Positions 16,273-25,613 are shown, numbered from the stretch's first letter. The stretch: 64,000 bases of DNA from an uncultured delta proteobacterium (GCA_903911145.1 CAIWCD010000002.1:124001-188000); one strand, 5' to 3'. Notes: a model not told the origin generated them from the letters alone. Numbers and translations are program-made.

Positions 16273-19200
16273 CTACGCGCCCGCGCCCGGCATCTCGCCG
16301 AGCGCGCGAATGAGCACCTCGCGCGGCTTGGCTCCATCTGCGGGTCCGACGATCCCGTCGCGCTCCATCCGCTCGATCATCCGGGCCGCGCGGTTGTATC
16401 CCACGCGCAGCTTGCGCTGGAGCAGCGAGATGGAGATGAAGCGCATGTCGGAGAGCGCCGCGAGCGCCTGGTCGTAGAGCTCGTCGGGCGCCTCGTCCTC
16501 CATCGCCTCGCCGCCTTCGCCGTCCTCGGCGCGCGGCTTGAGAATGTTCGGATCGTAGACGGGCGCGCCCTGCGCCTTCCAATGTTCCACGACGGCGTGG
16601 ATCTCTTTTTCGTCGACGTACGGACCATGCACGCGCGTGAGCAGCGAGGTGCCCGGCGGCACGATCAGCATGTCGCCCATGCCGAGCAGATTCTCCGCGC
16701 CCTGCTGGTTGATGATCGTCGACGAGTCGTGGCGGCTCGCCACCTGGAACGAGATGCGCGTCGGGAAGTTCGCCTTGATGACGCCCGTGACGACGTCGGT
16801 CGAGGGCCGCTGCGTCGCGACCATCAAGTGGATGCCGGCCGCGCGCGCCATCTGCGCCAGACGCGCGATGTACGTCTCCACCTCGCGCGAGGCGACCATC
16901 ATCAAGTCCGCGAGCTCGTCGATGATGATGACGATGAAGGGCAGCTTGCGCAGCGGCTCGGGGACGATCTCGGCGCCGATGTCGCGGCCACCGCCAGTGC
17001 CTTGCGCCTCCATCTCGTTGCGCAGCCACTCGGCCGTCGTCTGCGCCATCGCGCCCGCGCCGTTCGCCGCCGCGCCGCGCGAATCTTTTCCGCCGTGCAA
17101 CGCGCCCGGTCCATCCGCGAGGAAGGAGTTGCGCGCGGACGCACTGGACGTGGTCGGGCGCAAGCCGATCGAGTTGTCCTGCGCCGTCACTTCCCCGTTC
17201 GCGATGGCCGCCTGCATCTCGTGCACATCGAGCGACGGATCGGTCAGATCGATCACGCGCTTCTCTTTCGGCGGCTTCACCGGACGGCGCGCGTCCTCGC
17301 CCTCCTTCTCGACCTTCTTGTTGTAGCTCGTGATGTTGCGCACGCCGCACTCGGCGAGCAGCTGGTAGCGCCGCTCCATCTCCTCGACGGCCCATCGCAA
17401 GGCCATCGCGGCCTTCTTCGAATCGGTCACGACCGGCAGGAGCAGATGCGGAATTCCCTCGTAGACCGAGAGCTCGAGCATCTTCGGATCGACCATCAGG
17501 AAGCGCACTTCCTCGGGCGTCGCGCGCAACAGCATCGAGACGATCATCGAGTTGACCGCGACGCTCTTGCCCGAGCCGGTGGTGCCGGCGATCAGCACGT
17601 GCGGCATCTTCGCGAGGTCGACGATGTACGGCATTCCCTCGACGTCTTTGCCGAGGCACATGGCGAGCTTGCTCGGCGACTTCTGGAACGCGTCCTGCTC
17701 GACGAGCTCCTTCAAGACGACCGTCTGCCGCTTCTCGTTGGGGATCTCGATGCCGACGACGCCCTTGCCGGGGATGGGCGCGATGATGCGCACGCGCAGC
17801 GCCTTCATACCCATCGCGAGATCGTCAGAGAGCGACGAGATGCGCGAGACCTTCACGCCGGCCGCGGGGAGGAACTCGAACATCGTCACGACCGGACCGG
17901 GCCGGATCTGCGTGACCTGACCTTGAATGCCGTGCGAGGCGAGCGTCGCACGCAGCTTCTCGGCCGTGGCGGTGAGCGCGTCGCGATCGATCTGGATCGG
18001 CCCCTGCGCCTCGCCCGTGAGGATGTCGATGGGCGGCGCAGTGAACGCCGAGCGTCCGCCGAAGAGCGTGAACTCGCGCTTTGCCTCGACTTTGGGTTCG
18101 CCGGGAGCTGCCTTCGGACGCATCGGCAGATCGATCGTTGCTATGCCAATATTTGGTGTACCAACCTTTTTCTCGTCGAGCTTGGCGGCCGCACTGGGCG
18201 CGGTCGCGGCGGGCTTCGGCGGCGGACGCGGCTCGACGATGGTCGGCACCGACGCGCTGCCAAGCTCCTCGACCAGATCGATCGGCTTGCTGGTCGCAGC
18301 GGCCGCTTCCTTCACCGGGACGCTCTTGGCTGCGAGCTCCTTGGCTGCGCTCGGTGCTGTCGCCGAATCGCTCCCACCCGCGCCCAGCGCGGCCTTCTTC
18401 TTCTTCGCGATGGGCTCGACAATCGTCGGCGCGATCGGCAGCCGTGGATCCTGGGGGGCCTCGGCAGAGGCTGCCCGCTGGAGAATCGCCGCCTTCTCCT
18501 CGACTGCGCGCGAAGCCTTGCGCGACTTCTTCTCGTCGCCTGCGCCGTCCGCATCGCTCTCGGGCGCATCGTCGGAATCGCTCTCGGATTCGTCGTCGGC
18601 CGACTCGTCATCCCCATCGTCTGCAGCCGCAAGCGCCTCAGCCTCGGCATTCCGCGCTGCCCGTTCGCGCGCCAGATCGACCGCGCGGACAGCGCCTCGC
18701 ATCGCCATCGCACCACCCGCGATCGACATCCGACCCGCTACAGCCGCGGCCCGCAGCGCCCAGAGATCGGTCGCGACCACCAGCGCCGCCGCGGTCGCGG
18801 AGAAGAGCAAGAGCGTCGCGCCCACGGTGGAGAGCGAGCTGCGTAAGCTTGCCGCAAGCAGCGCACCGAGCACGCCGCCGGGCAGATGTCCCTGCAGATG
18901 CGAGCGCAAGAGCAGCGCGGCGAGAGACATCGTCCCGAACGCCACCGTGCCCCACGCAAGCGTCTTGGCGAGCGAGAGCCGCGGCCGCTCGGCCACAAGC
19001 GCGACCGCGCAGAGAAGGAGAAATCCAGCCGCTGCATAGGCTCCGACGCCGAGCGTCTCGAGCAACGTCGCCGAGAGGCCGTGACCGACCGGCCCCGCCC
19101 AGTTGCCCTCCATCGCGTGCGGCCGATAACTGACGAGCCCCGCGAGCACCAGCAGCGCGGTCCCTCCGAGGAGGATTCCCGAAACCGGCTTGAGCAGCCC

Positions 19201-19287
19201 TGGCTTGCCGCTCGGCGCTGGCCCCCGCTTCTCGCCCGCGGATTTGCCTGCACCCTTGCTCTTGCTCTTCGCGCGCGGCTTCGCCAT
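16273..19287 (-). CDS. ftsK: FtsK/SpoIIIE-type DNA translocase
   Basis: 1004 residues. It pumps chromosomal DNA through the closing septum. The N-terminus is basic, followed by four membrane segments (about residues 32-190), an acidic Ala/Pro-rich linker (about 215-420), the motor and a C-terminal winged-helix gamma domain (ALSDMRFISISLLQRKLRVGYNRAA). Walker A is GTTGSGKSVAVNS and Walker B FIVIIIDELADLMM. Between them the family usually has some 35 residues, but here there are roughly 115, rich in Ser/Gly/Ala (bases about 16955-17310). The ATG at 19287 has GGAG 7 bases upstream and begins MAKPRAKSKSK. Linker codons at 18141-18165 lie in an AT-rich palindromic stretch. Confidence 0.95.
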   Translation of the reverse strand: MAKPRAKSKSKGAGKSAGEKRGPAPSGKPGLLKPVSGILLGGTALLVLAGLVSYRPHAMEGNWAGPVGHGLSATLLETLGVGAYAAAGFLLLCAVALVAERPRLSLAKTLAWGTVAFGTMSLAALLLRSHLQGHLPGGVLGALLAASLRSSLSTVGATLLLFSATAAALVVATDLWALRAAAVAGRMSIAGGAMAMRGAVRAVDLARERAARNAEAEALAAADDGDDESADDESESDSDDAPESDADGAGDEKKSRKASRAVEEKAAILQRAASAEAPQDPRLPIAPTIVEPIAKKKKAALGAGGSDSATAPSAAKELAAKSVPVKEAAAATSKPIDLVEELGSASVPTIVEPRPPPKPAATAPSAAAKLDEKKVGTPNIGIATIDLPMRPKAAPGEPKVEAKREFTLFGGRSAFTAPPIDILTGEAQGPIQIDRDALTATAEKLRATLASHGIQGQVTQIRPGPVVTMFEFLPAAGVKVSRISSLSDDLAMGMKALRVRIIAPIPGKGVVGIEIPNEKRQTVVLKELVEQDAFQKSPSKLAMCLGKDVEGMPYIVDLAKMPHVLIAGTTGSGKSVAVNSMIVSMLLRATPEEVRFLMVDPKMLELSVYEGIPHLLLPVVTDSKKAAMALRWAVEEMERRYQLLAECGVRNITSYNKKVEKEGEDARRPVKPPKEKRVIDLTDPSLDVHEMQAAIANGEVTAQDNSIGLRPTTSSASARNSFLADGPGALHGGKDSRGAAANGAGAMAQTTAEWLRNEMEAQGTGGGRDIGAEIVPEPLRKLPFIVIIIDELADLMMVASREVETYIARLAQMARAAGIHLMVATQRPSTDVVTGVIKANFPTRISFQVASRHDSSTIINQQGAENLLGMGDMLIVPPGTSLLTRVHGPYVDEKEIHAVVEHWKAQGAPVYDPNILKPRAEDGEGGEAMEDEAPDELYDQALAALSDMRFISISLLQRKLRVGYNRAARMIERMERDGIVGPADGAKPREVLIRALGEMPGAGA
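18141..18166. repeat. AT-rich palindromic stretch in the ftsK linker (R4)
   Basis: GCCAATATTTGG followed by TGTACCAACC, with the palindromic core CCAATATTTGG shared with the repeat at 21286-21310. It falls in the non-conserved linker of FtsK and keeps the frame (VGTPNIGIA). Confidence 0.3.
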
Positions 19288-19394
19288 CTCTTGTCTCCGC
19301 GAGTGCGAATGGGCAGCGCAAGGCTGTGCACAGCCGGTTCGCTCTCGGAGCGTCGACTGTAGGGCCGCTCCCGACGGGGTCAATTTTTCGCCCG

Positions 19395-19432
19395 GGAAAG
19401 TGCGCGCAGCTTTCCTTTACACGTCTGCGCGC
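19395..19432 (+). other. two mutually exclusive hairpins upstream of the zinc-ribbon gene
   Basis: GGAAAG (19395-19400) can pair with CTTTCC (19410-19415), while the enclosed GCGCGCAG (19402-19409) can instead pair with CTGCGCGC (19425-19432). Alternative pairing is the shape of a leader switch, but no terminator T-run follows. It lies 77 bases before the ATG at 19509. Confidence 0.25.
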
Positions 19433-19508
19433 GCGCCCTATTGTTCCGCGCCTTTTTCCAGTTGCTGCACGAGAGCGCTGCTGTTCTGCGCCCGACCGGG
19501 GAGTTCGC

Positions 19509-21236
19509 ATGGACGTCCGCTGCGACAAGTGCCAGGCCCGCTACCGCATCGACGACGCGCGTGTGGGTCCCAACGGACTCACGATGCGCTGCGGAAAGTG
19601 CGGCAACACCTTCAAGGTCTCGAAGGACAGCGCCGCGTCTGCGAACGTCTCGAAGCCCGCGCCAGCCGCGGCTCCCGAGGAGGTTCCTGGCTCGACGATG
19701 ATGTTCAAGGCCCCAAGCGCCGCGCCCAAGACCGCTCCCGCCGCTCCCGCGAAGCCGTCCGCGCCGCCCGCTGTTCCGGAGGAGGTTCCCGGCTCGACCA
19801 TGATGTTCAAGGCCCCGAGCGTCGCGCCCAAGTCTGCTCCCGCGCCGGCACCCGCCGCACCCGCCGCACCCGCGAAGCCTCTCGCTGTTCCGGAGGAGGT
19901 CCCCGGCTCGACGATGATGTTCAAGGCTCCGAACGTCGCGGCAAAGTCTGCTCCCGCGACTGCGCCCGGAGCAAAGATCTCCGATCCGGGCTCAACGATG
20001 ATGTTCGGCTCCGCGAAGGTTGCGCCGATCAAACTGCCGCCCGCGCCCGAGACGAGCGAGAGCCCGGATCAGATCCCGACAGCCGCCTCCACTCCGCGGG
20101 TCCCGCCCGCAGCCCCGCCGGCACCGGCCGCGCGCGCTGCTCCCGCAATCCCCGAAGAAGAGTCGGTGACGTCGAACGGCGAAGAGGCCCCGGCAGACGA
20201 GCCGACGCAATCCGACGAACCGGAGCAGCCGGCAGCACCGCAAGAGGCGCCTCAAGAAGAGCCAGCGCAGGAAGAATCGGCGCAGCAAGAGGAGACGGCG
20301 CAAGAGGAGACGGCATCCTCTGTTGGTGACGAAGGCGTCGATGAGCATGCAATGACCGGCGAGGCCCCGGCGCCTGGTGCGGACGATCTGCCGCATCCGC
20401 CTGCTCGCAAGCAGCCGATGTCGCAGGGAGCGAAGCTCGGGATCGCTGGCATCAGCGCGGTCGTGGCGCTCGGTCTGGTCGGTGGCGTCTACAAGCTGAA
20501 GTTCGCCGCGCAGCCTCCTCCTGCGGCGGCAATCGAGGCGCTCAACGAGAGCCGCAAGCTCCTCGACAAGGACTCGCTCTCCCTCTTCGCGCAGGCGCTC
20601 GAGACAGAAGAAGCGGCCCGCGCTTCGGCTCCACGCAGCGAGTTCGGCGAGGCCCACGCGCTGCACGCGCAGATCGAACTGGCATGGAGCGATGCGCTCT
20701 CCGACCAGTCGCTCCTGCTTGCCGACAAGGCCTCGAAGCTCGACGACGAGAAGAAGAAGACCGAAGCCGACGCCGCCGCGAAGAAGGCCGAATCCGAATC
20801 GGCGATCCACCGCAAGGCCGCGCTGGCCGCGGCTTCGCTCGGCACCAAGAGCGCGCCGCTCTCGGCAGAGATCCACCTCGCGCTCGCCGATTACTACCGG
20901 GCGGGCAAGAGCCAGACGAACTACGATCGCGAGATGAAGAAGGCGATCGCCGGCAAGCTCGACGAGGGTGAACTCGCGGCAGTCGATGGCGCGTGGCTGC
21001 TCATCCAGGAGGATGGCGAGAAGGCGCTCGCCAAGCTCAAGACCGCGCTGGCGGCCGATCCGCAGAACGCTCGCATCCAGTACCGAATCGCGCAGGCGCA
21101 GGCGCTCCTCAAGAACGACGCGGAGGAGAAGAAGGCGCTCGAGGCGACGCTCAAGATCTCGCCGACGCACGAGCGGGCCAAGCTGCTGCTCGAGTCGCTC
21201 AAAGCGGCCGAGGCTCCCGCGCAAGGCGGCCAGTAG
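19509..21236 (+). CDS. zinc-ribbon, repeat and TPR-like membrane protein
   Basis: 575 residues. The N-terminus is a zinc ribbon (CDKCQARYRI ... MRCGKCGNTF, residues 5-35) of the MJ0042 type common in deltaproteobacteria. A Pro/Ala-rich region follows that contains three near-identical units EEVPGSTMMFKAP (starting near residues 57, 88 and 125) and a fourth, DPGSTMMFGSA. An acidic Glu/Gln-rich stretch leads to one membrane helix (LGIAGISAVVALGLVGGVYKL, near 365-385). The C-terminal half is alpha-helical with TPR-like repeats (LAKLKTALAADPQNARIQYRIAQAQ). The ATG at 19509 is the first that begins at the ribbon. Function is unknown; an adaptor role in the envelope or in regulation is inference. 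Confidence 0.8.
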   Translation: MDVRCDKCQARYRIDDARVGPNGLTMRCGKCGNTFKVSKDSAASANVSKPAPAAAPEEVPGSTMMFKAPSAAPKTAPAAPAKPSAPPAVPEEVPGSTMMFKAPSVAPKSAPAPAPAAPAAPAKPLAVPEEVPGSTMMFKAPNVAAKSAPATAPGAKISDPGSTMMFGSAKVAPIKLPPAPETSESPDQIPTAASTPRVPPAAPPAPAARAAPAIPEEESVTSNGEEAPADEPTQSDEPEQPAAPQEAPQEEPAQEESAQQEETAQEETASSVGDEGVDEHAMTGEAPAPGADDLPHPPARKQPMSQGAKLGIAGISAVVALGLVGGVYKLKFAAQPPPAAAIEALNESRKLLDKDSLSLFAQALETEEAARASAPRSEFGEAHALHAQIELAWSDALSDQSLLLADKASKLDDEKKKTEADAAAKKAESESAIHRKAALAAASLGTKSAPLSAEIHLALADYYRAGKSQTNYDREMKKAIAGKLDEGELAAVDGAWLLIQEDGEKALAKLKTALAADPQNARIQYRIAQAQALLKNDAEEKKALEATLKISPTHERAKLLLESLKAAEAPAQGGQ

Positions 21237-21281
21237 CCGCTGCGCGCACGCTCGCCGACGTCACCGGAGCGCACGCGCAGA

Positions 21282-21318
21282 TGTGTTGAGTACCAATATT
21301 TGGCACTCAAATTATTTT
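21282..21318. repeat. AT-rich palindromic repeat upstream of gatC (R3)
   Basis: TTGAGTACCAA (21286-21296) and TTGGCACTCAA (21300-21310) form an inverted repeat of 11 bp with one mismatch around TAT, followed by ATTATTTTGC. The tail ACTCAAA-ATTTTGC is shared with the repeat at 34111-34173. It lies 53 bases before the gatC start and may serve as operator, hairpin or dispersed repeat. Confidence 0.55.
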
Positions 21319-21362
21319 GCGGTTCGCGCCCCCGAGACACGGGGCGCGCAAAGGAGAACAAC

Positions 21363-21665
21363 GTGGCCATCGATCGTGCGCAGGTCCGGCATGTGGCGCA
21401 CCTCGCGCGCTTGAGTCTCTCGGCCGCCGAGGAGGAGAAGTTCGCCATCCAGCTCTCGCAGGTGCTCGGCTACATCGAGAAGTTGAACGCCGTCGACGTG
21501 ACGGGCATCGAGCCGCTCGCATTCGCGGGCGATCAGGATCCGTCGCAGGCGAAGGCCGCCCTGCGCGACGATCGCGCGCTCCCTGGCCTGCCGCGTGAAG
21601 AGGCGCTCTCGGGCGCTCCGCAGCGCGATGCACAGGCCTTCCTCGTTCCCCGGATCATTGAGTGA
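21363..21665 (+). CDS. gatC: Asp/Glu-tRNA amidotransferase subunit C
   Basis: 100 residues. GatC stabilises the GatA-GatB amidotransferase. Family marks are [40 protein letters not shown] and a C-terminal FLVPRIIE. The GTG at 21363 has AGGAG 7 bases upstream; the upstream in-frame extension would run into the AT-rich repeat. It overlaps gatA by GTGA. The GatCAB set implies that Gln-tRNA and/or Asn-tRNA are made by transamidation. Confidence 0.93.
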   Translation: MAIDRAQVRHVAHLARLSLSAAEEEKFAIQLSQVLGYIEKLNAVDVTGIEPLAFAGDQDPSQAKAALRDDRALPGLPREEALSGAPQRDAQAFLVPRIIE

Positions 21666-23140
21666 CCGCGATGGATCCCTCCAGCTTGTCCCTCGGCGCT
21701 CTCTCCGATGCGCTCGCGCGCGGCGAGACCAGCGCCTCGAGCGCCCTCGACGCATCTCTCTCCCGCATCCGCGCGCATGACGGAGAGGTGAAAGCATTCC
21801 TCCGCCTCGACGAAGCTGGCGCGCGCAAAGCCGCACTGGGCGCGGACGAGCGGCGTTCCAGGAAAGCGCCGCTCTCGCCGCTCGACGGCGTCCCGGTCGG
21901 CCTCAAGGACATCTTCTGCCAGCGCGGGATCGAGACGACGTGCGGCTCGAAGATCCTCTCCGGCTGGAAGGCACCGTACTCGGCCACGGTCGTCGAGCGC
22001 CTCGAGCGCGCGGGCGCCGTGCTCGTCGGCAAGCTCAACATGGACGAGTTCGCGATGGGCTCCTCGACGGAGAACAGCGCGTTCGGCACCACGCACAATC
22101 CGTGGGATCTCACGCGCACACCCGGCGGCTCCTCGGGCGGCTCGGCCGCGGCTGTGGCGGCCCGGCTCGTTCCCGGCACGCTCGGCACCGACACGGGCGG
22201 CTCGATCCGCCAGCCTGCGTCCCTCGTCGGCTGCGTCGGAATGAAGCCGACGTACGGCCGCGTCTCCCGCTTCGGCGTCATCGCGTTCGCGAGCTCTCTC
22301 GATCAGGTCGGGCCGTTCGCTCAAGACGTGCGCGGCTGCGCGATGCTGCTCTCGGCCATCTCCGGCCGCGACGAGCGCGACCAGACCTCCTCTGCTCGCG
22401 CGGTCCCCGACTTCACGTCGTCATGCGCGCGCGACGTGCGCGGCCTGCGCATCGGTGTGCCGCAGGAGTTCTTCGGCGAGGGCCTCGATCCCGAGGTCGA
22501 GAAGGCCGTGCGCGCGACGATGGCGCGCTTCGAATCGCTCGGCTGCACGATGAAGCCGATCTCGCTCCCGACCGCGCCCCATGCGATCGCGACGTACTAC
22601 ATCGTCGCCACTGCCGAGGCCTCCTCGAACCTCGCGCGCTACGACGGCGTGCGCTTCGGGCACCGCACGAAAGACGTCGGCTCGCTCGTTGAGATGTACG
22701 GCAAGACGCGCGACGAGGGGTTCGGCGCCGAGGTCAAACGCCGCATCATGCTCGGCACCTATGCGCTCTCGGCCGGCTACTACGACGCCTATTACATCCG
22801 CGCCCAGAAGGTTCGCGCGCTCATCCAGCGGGACTTTCTGCGCGCGTTCGCAGAGGTGGACGCGGTGATCTCGCCGACCTCGCCGACCGCCGCGTTCAAG
22901 CTCGGCGAGAAGCTCGACGATCCGCTCGCGATGTATCTCAACGACATCTACACGGTGCCCGCGAACCTTGCCGGCCTGCCCGGCCTCTCTGCGCCGGCGG
23001 GTTTCACCTCGAGCGGCTTGCCGATCGGCTACCAGCTCGTCGGCCGCCCCTGGGACGAGGAGACGCTCTTCGCGCTCGCCGCCGCCCACGAGCGCACGAC
23101 CGACTTTCACACCCGCGCACCTGCGCTGGGGAAGGCCTAA
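21662..23140 (+). CDS. gatA: Asp/Glu-tRNA amidotransferase subunit A
   Basis: 492 residues, an amidase-signature enzyme that releases ammonia from glutamine for transamidation. The Lys-Ser-Ser triad is visible: Lys82 in VPVGLKDIF, the cis-Ser in [15 protein letters not shown] (about 157-158), and the nucleophile Ser181 in [12 protein letters not shown]. The Gln-binding region and [20 protein letters not shown] follow. The GTG at 21662 overlaps the gatC stop; an ATG three codons on (21671) is an equally possible start. Confidence 0.96.
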   Translation: MTAMDPSSLSLGALSDALARGETSASSALDASLSRIRAHDGEVKAFLRLDEAGARKAALGADERRSRKAPLSPLDGVPVGLKDIFCQRGIETTCGSKILSGWKAPYSATVVERLERAGAVLVGKLNMDEFAMGSSTENSAFGTTHNPWDLTRTPGGSSGGSAAAVAARLVPGTLGTDTGGSIRQPASLVGCVGMKPTYGRVSRFGVIAFASSLDQVGPFAQDVRGCAMLLSAISGRDERDQTSSARAVPDFTSSCARDVRGLRIGVPQEFFGEGLDPEVEKAVRATMARFESLGCTMKPISLPTAPHAIATYYIVATAEASSNLARYDGVRFGHRTKDVGSLVEMYGKTRDEGFGAEVKRRIMLGTYALSAGYYDAYYIRAQKVRALIQRDFLRAFAEVDAVISPTSPTAAFKLGEKLDDPLAMYLNDIYTVPANLAGLPGLSAPAGFTSSGLPIGYQLVGRPWDEETLFALAAAHERTTDFHTRAPALGKA

Positions 23141-23143
23141 GCC

Positions 23144-24589
23144 ATGCCCGTCGCCGATTTCGAGCCGGTCATCGGACTGGAAGTCCACGCGCAGCTGCTC
23201 ACCGAGAGCAAGATCTTCTGCGGCTGCTCCACTGCGTTCGGCGCGCCGCCCAATACGCAGGTCTGCCCCGTCTGCCTCGCGCTGCCGGGCAGCCTGCCCG
23301 CGCTCAACCGCAAGGTCGTCGAAATGGCGATCAAGGCCGGCAAGGCGCTCGGCTGCAAGATCGCGGAGCGCTCGGTCTTCGCGCGCAAGAACTACTTCTA
23401 TCCGGACCTGCCCAAGGGCTACCAGATCAGCCAGTACGAGCTGCCGATCTGCCTGGGCGGAACCGTGCACGTGGCGCAGCCCGATGGCTCGCTGCGCGGC
23501 TTTGGCCTCACGCGCATCCACATCGAAGAGGACGCCGGCAAGAACATCCACGGCGACGCGGCGAGCGAGGTCGACTTGAACCGCGCGGGCACGCCGCTGA
23601 TCGAGATCGTCGGCGAGCCTGAGCTGCGCTCGGCGGACGAGGCGACCGAGTATTTGAAGTCGCTGCGCCTGACGCTCGTCTACCTCGGCATCAACGACGG
23701 CAACCTCGAAGAAGGCAGCTTCCGCTGCGACGCGAACGTCTCCGTGCGCCGCAAGGGGACCGAGAAGTTCGGCACGCGCGTCGAGCTCAAGAACATCAAC
23801 TCGTATCGCTTCATCCGGCAGGCGATCGAGTTCGAGATCGAGCGCCAGGTCGAGCTGATCGAGAGCGGAGGGACTGTGCGGCTCGAGACGCGGCTCTTCG
23901 ATCACGAGAAGGGAGTGACGCGCTCGATGCGCAGCAAAGAGGAGGCGAACGACTATCGCTACTTCCCCGAGCCCGACCTGCCGCCGCTGCTCGTCTCGAA
24001 GGAGTGGATTGATTCGGTCCAACTGCCCGCGCGCCTGCCGAACCAGGCATTCTCCGAGCTGGCGGCGAGCGGGATCCCCGCCACCGACGCGCGCACGATC
24101 ATCGCGGATGCCCGCCTCGTCACGCTCTACTTCGATGTGCTCGCGGCGCTGCCGGCGATCACCGACGAGGGGCGCAAATGGACGGCGAACACCCTCTGCG
24201 GCGAGCTCTCTCGCGCGCTCAACGACGGCACCGCGGATCTCGCGGCGCTCAAGTGCACGCCCGCGCAGATCGCACGCGTCTTCGCGCTCCAGACGGGCGG
24301 GACCATCTCCTCGACGGCCGGCCGCACCGTGCTCGCCGAGCTGTTCGCGACCGGCAGCGAGCCCGACGCGATCGTCACCGCGAAGGGTCTCGCGCAGGTG
24401 AGCGACACGGGCGCACTCGAAGCGATCGTCGACGCCGTGCTCGCCAAGAGCCCCGGCGAGGTCGAGAAGTACAAGGCTGGCAAGAAGAACCTGCTCGGGT
24501 TCTTCGTCGGCGCGGCGATGAAGGAGCTCAAGGGCAAGGGCAACCCGGGCGAGCTCAACAAGATCTTCAAGAGCAAGCTCGGCGATTAG
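23144..24589 (+). CDS. gatB: Asp/Glu-tRNA amidotransferase subunit B
   Basis: 481 residues. GatB binds the misacylated tRNA and carries out the kinase/transamidase step. Marks are VIGLEVHAQLLTESKIFCGC, QVCPVCLALPGSLPALN (zinc Cys pairs), KNYFYPDLPKGYQISQYELP, IHIEEDAGK, SLRLTLVYLGINDGNLEEGS, and the C-terminal YqeY-like tail domain (KSPGEVEKYKAGKKNLLGFF). It starts 3 bases after gatA. Length and motifs are normal. Confidence 0.96.
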   Translation: MPVADFEPVIGLEVHAQLLTESKIFCGCSTAFGAPPNTQVCPVCLALPGSLPALNRKVVEMAIKAGKALGCKIAERSVFARKNYFYPDLPKGYQISQYELPICLGGTVHVAQPDGSLRGFGLTRIHIEEDAGKNIHGDAASEVDLNRAGTPLIEIVGEPELRSADEATEYLKSLRLTLVYLGINDGNLEEGSFRCDANVSVRRKGTEKFGTRVELKNINSYRFIRQAIEFEIERQVELIESGGTVRLETRLFDHEKGVTRSMRSKEEANDYRYFPEPDLPPLLVSKEWIDSVQLPARLPNQAFSELAASGIPATDARTIIADARLVTLYFDVLAALPAITDEGRKWTANTLCGELSRALNDGTADLAALKCTPAQIARVFALQTGGTISSTAGRTVLAELFATGSEPDAIVTAKGLAQVSDTGALEAIVDAVLAKSPGEVEKYKAGKKNLLGFFVGAAMKELKGKGNPGELNKIFKSKLGD

Positions 24590-24605
24590 GTCGGCCCCCG
24601 CGGAG

Positions 24606-24654
24606 TCGCGCACGATCCGCGCGCAAAATGGGCGGTCGCGCTAATCGTGCGCGA
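24606..24654. repeat. inverted repeat downstream of gatB
   Basis: TCGCGCACGAT (24606-24616) and ATCGTGCGCGA (24644-24654) are perfect 11-bp arms separated by 27 bases. It lies 17 bases after the gatB stop and about 90 bases before the next start, so it may be a terminator without a T-run or an operator for the small-gene cluster. Confidence 0.4.
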
Positions 24655-24745
24655 ATCGCGCCTGAAACGGTCGTCGATCCCTCCTCTTTCGTGGCACGGC
24701 CCGTGCTCGCCCTACGTCCAGGCACCGCCCAGGTGGGGAGTCCAC

Positions 24746-25018
24746 ATGCACATCGCGCTCAGCGCCATCAATGTTCTCATCGGTCTCGGGATCGTCTTCG
24801 GCGCGAATCTCACCGCCAAGCGATTGCGCGGCAGCACGATGTTCTGGGTCGCGGCCGTCTTCCTCTTCACGGGCCTCACTGTCGTCGCGCACGGACTCGC
24901 GGAGATCCTGAATCTCGGAGCCGGAACGAGCGCTGTCAGCTCCTACGTCGCGACGATCCTGCTCTTCTTCGCCGTGGTGATCGTCGATCTCTCCACCAAG
25001 GTTCTGGGGGTGAAGTGA
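24746..25018 (+). CDS. small membrane protein of unknown function
   Basis: 90 residues with three hydrophobic segments (IALSAINVLIGLGIVFGANL, MFWVAAVFLFTGLTVVAHGL, VATILLFFAVVIVDLST). The ATG at 24746 has GGGGAG 5 bases upstream; an earlier in-frame ATG at 24647 would add a polar stretch without family character. The stop overlaps the next gene by TGATG, so the two are probably translated together. I do not recognise the family. Confidence 0.7.
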   Translation: MHIALSAINVLIGLGIVFGANLTAKRLRGSTMFWVAAVFLFTGLTVVAHGLAEILNLGAGTSAVSSYVATILLFFAVVIVDLSTKVLGVK

Positions 25019-25308
25019 TGGGACCGCTCTCAGAAGCGCAGCTCACTCTCGCCTGCTACGGCACTGCGATCGTCCTCAATCTGATCATCACCGTCTATGG
25101 ATTCATCGTCGCAAAGCATCTCGGTGGCGAGGGCGTGTTCGCCAAGACGGCGAGCTTCACCTCCTGGGCTGCACTCGCGTTCGCCGTCTACAACGGAGCC
25201 GCGGCGATGCTCCCGCCCGAGTCGCTGGCAACGGCGGGGATCGAAATCGTCGGCACCGGGCTGCTCGCTGCAGCGACCTACCAGCTCTACACCTTGGTGA
25301 AAGGCTAG
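25018..25308 (+). CDS. small membrane protein of unknown function, partner of the preceding gene
   Basis: 96 residues with three hydrophobic segments (LACYGTAIVLNLIITVYGFI, SWAALAFAVYNGAAAML, IEIVGTGLLAAATYQLYTLV). It is coupled to the upstream gene by TGATG. The matching size and topology suggest a two-component membrane complex, but this is inference. No family is recognised. Confidence 0.68.
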   Translation: MGPLSEAQLTLACYGTAIVLNLIITVYGFIVAKHLGGEGVFAKTASFTSWAALAFAVYNGAAAMLPPESLATAGIEIVGTGLLAAATYQLYTLVKG

Positions 25309-25314
25309 CCCCCC

Positions 25315-25539
25315 ATGCCAAGCCCTCTCGCAGCAAAGGCGATCGAGCTGCTTTCACCAACCGTGGGAGATTTCGTAGCCAAGGCGAAGGTCAGCGCCGC
25401 CTGCAAGCTTGCCAAGGTTGATCTCGAAACGCTGGAGCGAAAGGATCTCGAACTGTTCGCCGACAAGCTGTCGATGACGTGCGAGCCGCTCGGTCATGCC
25501 GTCGCGGCGCAGGTCAAAAAGCACGCGTTGGCTCTGTAA
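25315..25539 (+). CDS. small soluble protein of unknown function
   Basis: 74 residues, without signal or membrane segment, predicted mostly helical (DFVAKAKVSAACKLAKVDLE, LERKDLELFADKLSMTCEPL). Two Cys and several Lys are present. It follows the two membrane genes by 6 bases and ends the cluster. The name of any family is unknown to me. Confidence 0.6.
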   Translation: MPSPLAAKAIELLSPTVGDFVAKAKVSAACKLAKVDLETLERKDLELFADKLSMTCEPLGHAVAAQVKKHALAL

Positions 25540-25542
25540 CTC

Positions 25543-25559
25543 CCCTTCCAGCGGGAGGG
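25543..25559 (+). terminator. possible weak terminator after the small-gene cluster
   Basis: CCCTTCC and GGGAGGG pair over 7 positions (one G-U) around AGC, four bases after the stop codon. There is no clear T-run. Confidence 0.25.
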
Positions 25560-25613
25560 ATTGCAGTTTCGCGTCGAACCGCGTCCCGAGCAGCGCGCCG
25601 GATCGCGTCTTCG

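Noticed and set aside
22421-24613. Minus-strand frame of 730 codons opposite gatA/gatB
   Set aside because: Shadow frame; Arg/Glu/Ala-rich and without motifs.
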